Assembly: GCF_036181745.1 (NCBI RefSeq)
Contig: NZ_CP108080.1
Span: 3,873,501 to 3,937,500 of the forward strand
Direction: 5' to 3'
DNA: 64,000 nt
DNA from: Streptomyces sp. NBC_00259
GTDB lineage: Bacteria; Actinomycetota; Actinomycetes; Streptomycetales; Streptomycetaceae
Each line of letters begins with the position of its first letter. The stretch's first letter is position 1. Positions 61,858-64,000 of the stretch are shown piece by piece. The position numbers and the translations under genes were made by a program. The notes beneath the pieces were generated by a model, which was given only the letters and a program-made list of their open reading frames with translations, ran no database searches and was not told the DNA's origin.

Positions 61858-63126
61858 ATGCCTGTCGTACGTGATCTGCGCGTACTCCTGCGCCTGACGA
61901 ATTTCCGCCGGCTGCTCACCGTACGGCTGCTCTCACAGTCGGCGGACGGCGTGTACCAGGTCGCGCTCGCCACGTACGTCGTCTTCTCCCCGGAGAACCA
62001 GACCTCCCCCGGCGCGATCGCCTCCGCCATGGCGGTGCTGCTTCTGCCCTACTCCCTCGTCGGCCCTTTCGCCGGCGTCCTCCTGGACCGCTGGCGACGG
62101 CGCCAGGTCTTCCTCTACGGGAATCTGCTGCGGGCCGTTCTGGCGTGTAGCACCGCCGTGCTGATCCTCGGCTCGGCACCGGACTGGCTCTTCTACGCCT
62201 CCGCGTTGTGCGTCATGGCCGTCAATCGCTTCATCCTCGCGGGGCTCTCCGCCGCGCTTCCTCGCGTCGTCGACGATGAGCGGCTCGTCATGGCCAACTC
62301 CCTCTCCCCGACGGCGGGCACGCTCGCCGCCACGGCGGGAGGCGGACTCGCCTTCGCCGTACGACTGGCCGGCCCGGATTCGGATGCAGTGGTGGTCCTG
62401 CTGGGCGCCACGCTCTATCTGTGTGCCGCTCTGTCGTCGCTGAGCATGGGGCGGGAGCTGCTCGGCCCCGATCCGGAGCTGGTGCAGCCACGGCTGATCG
62501 CGGCGCTGACCTCGACGGCTCACGGCCTCGTGGATGGACTGCGCCATCTGACAGAACGACGCACCGCCGTCCAGGCGCTTGGCGCGATGACGGTGCTGCG
62601 CTTCTGCTACGGCGGGCTGACGGTGATGGTCCTGATGCTCTGTCGGTACGCCTGGTCGGATACGGAGGCGGAAGGCCTGAGGCTTCTCGGTCTGGCGGTG
62701 GGCGTATCCGGGGCCGGGTTCTTCGCCGCGGCCGTCGTCACTCCCTGGGCGGTCGGAAGGCTCGGCCAGTACGGCTGGATGGCCACCTGCGCCGGGGTGG
62801 CAGCCGTCCTCGAACCCGTCCTGGGGCTGACCTTCGCCGCGGTTCCGATCCTCATCGCCGCGTTCGTCCTGGGCTTCATCACACAGGGAGCCAAGATCAC
62901 CACGGACACGGTCGTGCAGACATCCATTGACGACGCATTCCGAGGCCGGGTGTTCTCTCTGTACGACATGCTCTTCAACGTCGCCTTCGTCGGCGCTGCA
63001 GGTGTCACCGCACTGATCCTGCCCCCGGACGGACGCTCCGCTCCGTTGGTCCTCATGATCGCCGTGCTCTACGGGCTCACCGCTGCAGCACTTCTCCATT
63101 GGCGGCGCAGGGGAGTCAGCCCCTGA
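61858..63126 (+). CDS. MFS transporter
   Basis: A 422-residue, 12-TM MFS permease of the macrolide-efflux-like group: LLRLTNFRRLLTVRLLSQSADGVYQVALATYVVF, YSLVGPFAGVLLDRWRRRQVFLYGNLLRAVLACS and TVVQTSIDDAFRGRVFSLYDMLFNVAFVGAAG. Substrate unknown. ATG 61858 is chosen over 61801, which lies in the ino1 terminator. Confidence 0.88.
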   Translation: MPVVRDLRVLLRLTNFRRLLTVRLLSQSADGVYQVALATYVVFSPENQTSPGAIASAMAVLLLPYSLVGPFAGVLLDRWRRRQVFLYGNLLRAVLACSTAVLILGSAPDWLFYASALCVMAVNRFILAGLSAALPRVVDDERLVMANSLSPTAGTLAATAGGGLAFAVRLAGPDSDAVVVLLGATLYLCAALSSLSMGRELLGPDPELVQPRLIAALTSTAHGLVDGLRHLTERRTAVQALGAMTVLRFCYGGLTVMVLMLCRYAWSDTEAEGLRLLGLAVGVSGAGFFAAAVVTPWAVGRLGQYGWMATCAGVAAVLEPVLGLTFAAVPILIAAFVLGFITQGAKITTDTVVQTSIDDAFRGRVFSLYDMLFNVAFVGAAGVTALILPPDGRSAPLVLMIAVLYGLTAAALLHWRRRGVSP

Positions 63127-63130
63127 CGGT

Positions 63131-63156
63131 GGCGGTGTTTCACGTGAAACATCGCC
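63131..63156. other. parS: parS site in an extended palindrome
   Basis: parS occupies 63137-63150. GGCGGT/ATCGCC flanks extend the dyad over 63131-63156 with one mismatch. Between the convergent MFS and cca genes. Confidence 0.9.
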
Positions 63157-63182
63157 GCGCCACCGTCACCGCTCATGGAAAC

Positions 63183-63212
63183 GGGGTCATGTTTCACGTG
63201 AAACATGACCCC
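63183..63212. other. parS: parS site within a perfect 30-bp palindrome
   Basis: parS occupies 63191-63204; GGGGTCAT and ATGACCCC flanks make 63183-63212 a perfect inverted repeat. It lies 11 bases before the cca stop (complement), in the place of a terminator. Confidence 0.9.
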
Positions 63213-63222
63213 GCTGCTCGAT

Positions 63223-64000
63223 TCAGCCCTGAGCCGCCCACCACTCCTTGAGGGCAGAGACCGCGTCGTCGTGATCCATCGGTCCGTTCTCCAGACGCAG
63301 CTCCAGCAGGAACCCATACGCCTTGCCGACCACCGGACCAGGACCCACCCCCAGGACCTCCATGATCTGGTTTCCGTCCAGGTCCGGGCGGATCGAGTCC
63401 AGCTCTTCCTGTTCCTTGAGCTGGGCGATGCGTTCCTCAAGGCCGTCGTAGGCGCGCGACAAGGCACTCGCCTTCCGCTTGTTGCGGGTGGTGCAGTCCG
63501 AGCGAGTCAGCTTGTGCAGCCGCTCCAGCAGAGGGCCCGCGTCCCGCACATAGCGCCGCACGGCGGAATCGGTCCACTCGCCGGTGCCGTACCCATGGAA
63601 GCGCAGATGCAGTTCCACGAGCCGCCCGATGTCCTTGACCATGTCATTCGAGTACTTGAGCGCCGTCAGTCGCTTCTTGGTCATCTTGGCGCCCACCACC
63701 TCGTGATGATGGAACGAGACACGGCCATCCGTCTCGAAACGCCGCGTCCTCGGCTTGCCGATGTCATGGAGGAGTGCGGCGAGACGCAGTACGAGGTCCG
63801 GCCCGTTCTCCTCCAGATCAATGGCCTGCTCCAACACGGTCAGTGAGTGCTCGTACACATCCTTGTGCCGGTGATGCTCATCGCTCTCCAGGCGGAGCGC
63901 CGGCAGTTCGGGGACGAAGTGTGCGGCAAGACCGGTGTCGACGAGCAGGGCCAGTCCCTTCCGCGGATGCGGGGAGAGGATCAGCTTGTTGAACTCGTCA
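63223..64000 (-). CDS. cca: CCA tRNA nucleotidyltransferase, C-terminal part (partial)
   Basis: At least 258 residues; the gene runs off the right edge and the nucleotidyltransferase core is outside. HPRKGLALLVDTGL, EHHRHKDVYEHSLTVLEQAI and LAALLHDIGKPRTR (HD motif with HxxxH and HD) then FHHHEVVGAKMTKKRL are the C-terminal HD domain of class II CCA-adding/poly(A) polymerase-type enzymes. It adds or repairs the CCA end of tRNA. The natural stop is at 63223. Confidence 0.92.
   Translation of the reverse strand, partial: DEFNKLILSPHPRKGLALLVDTGLAAHFVPELPALRLESDEHHRHKDVYEHSLTVLEQAIDLEENGPDLVLRLAALLHDIGKPRTRRFETDGRVSFHHHEVVGAKMTKKRLTALKYSNDMVKDIGRLVELHLRFHGYGTGEWTDSAVRRYVRDAGPLLERLHKLTRSDCTTRNKRKASALSRAYDGLEERIAQLKEQEELDSIRPDLDGNQIMEVLGVGPGPVVGKAYGFLLELRLENGPMDHDDAVSALKEWWAAQG

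Noticed and set aside
63131..63212. Ordinary terminator hairpins only
   Set aside because: The cores are exact parS sequences identical to those at other loci, so they cannot be explained as terminators alone.

Overview
The window is high-GC actinobacterial DNA. Codon bias, the gene set (ssgA/ssgR, fused cydDC, a Rex-type operator, femX, an SsgA-type sporulation locus) and gene order all fit a Streptomyces chromosome. Seven perfect copies of the 14-bp ParB site GTTTCACGTGAAAC are scattered from 16.2 to 63.2 kb, with several perfect DnaA boxes. Together with dnaB, the rpsF-ssb-rpsR-rplI cluster and the start of a CCA-adding enzyme at the right edge, this places the segment close to oriC. By the gene order known in streptomycetes, dnaA/parAB should lie beyond the right end.

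Layout. 0-1.8 kb: a MerR regulator and an RNA 2'-phosphotransferase (kptA) separated by DnaA boxes. 1.8-8.1 kb: a truncated luciferase-like monooxygenase, then a PIN/RHH toxin-antitoxin pair and a coupled SNF2 helicase-SWIM protein pair, then an intact paralogue of the truncated gene; this looks like an insertion or rearrangement. 8.2-18.9 kb: a HAD phosphatase whose stop codon lies in a 208-bp inverted-repeat element, an M23 peptidase, a two-GAF (possibly haem) histidine kinase and cydA-cydB-cydDC under a Rex operator. 19-29 kb: aminotransferase, LacI regulator, metallophosphatase, thiC with a TPP riboswitch, a YibE/F membrane protein and ssgA/ssgR. 29-41.8 kb: small membrane proteins, a cupin, a Tyr phosphatase-cystathionine lyase pair, LysR, NUDIX, a flavohaemoprotein with a long disordered N-terminus, acetyltransferases, a divergent MFS/MarR pair and a serine hydrolase.

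41.8-47 kb is an accessory pocket. It holds a decayed HAD-type gene, a coiled-coil protein, an AI-2E family permease, an HdeD-like membrane protein and frameshifted remnants of a Tn7-like (TnsA/TnsB) transposase next to dnaB. 47-64 kb returns to core functions: dnaB, a MATE exporter, rpsF-ssb-rpsR-rplI, cell-wall genes (femX, a racemase-like protein, a GT87-type mannosyltransferase, a class A PBP), PadR-ino1, an MFS protein and the 3' part of the CCA-adding enzyme.

The most unusual structural observation is that four of the five intergenic parS sites sit between convergent genes inside longer palindromes (26-30 bp) that look like bidirectional terminators, whereas two others encode the first residues of proteins. 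No tRNA, rRNA or CRISPR array was recognised.
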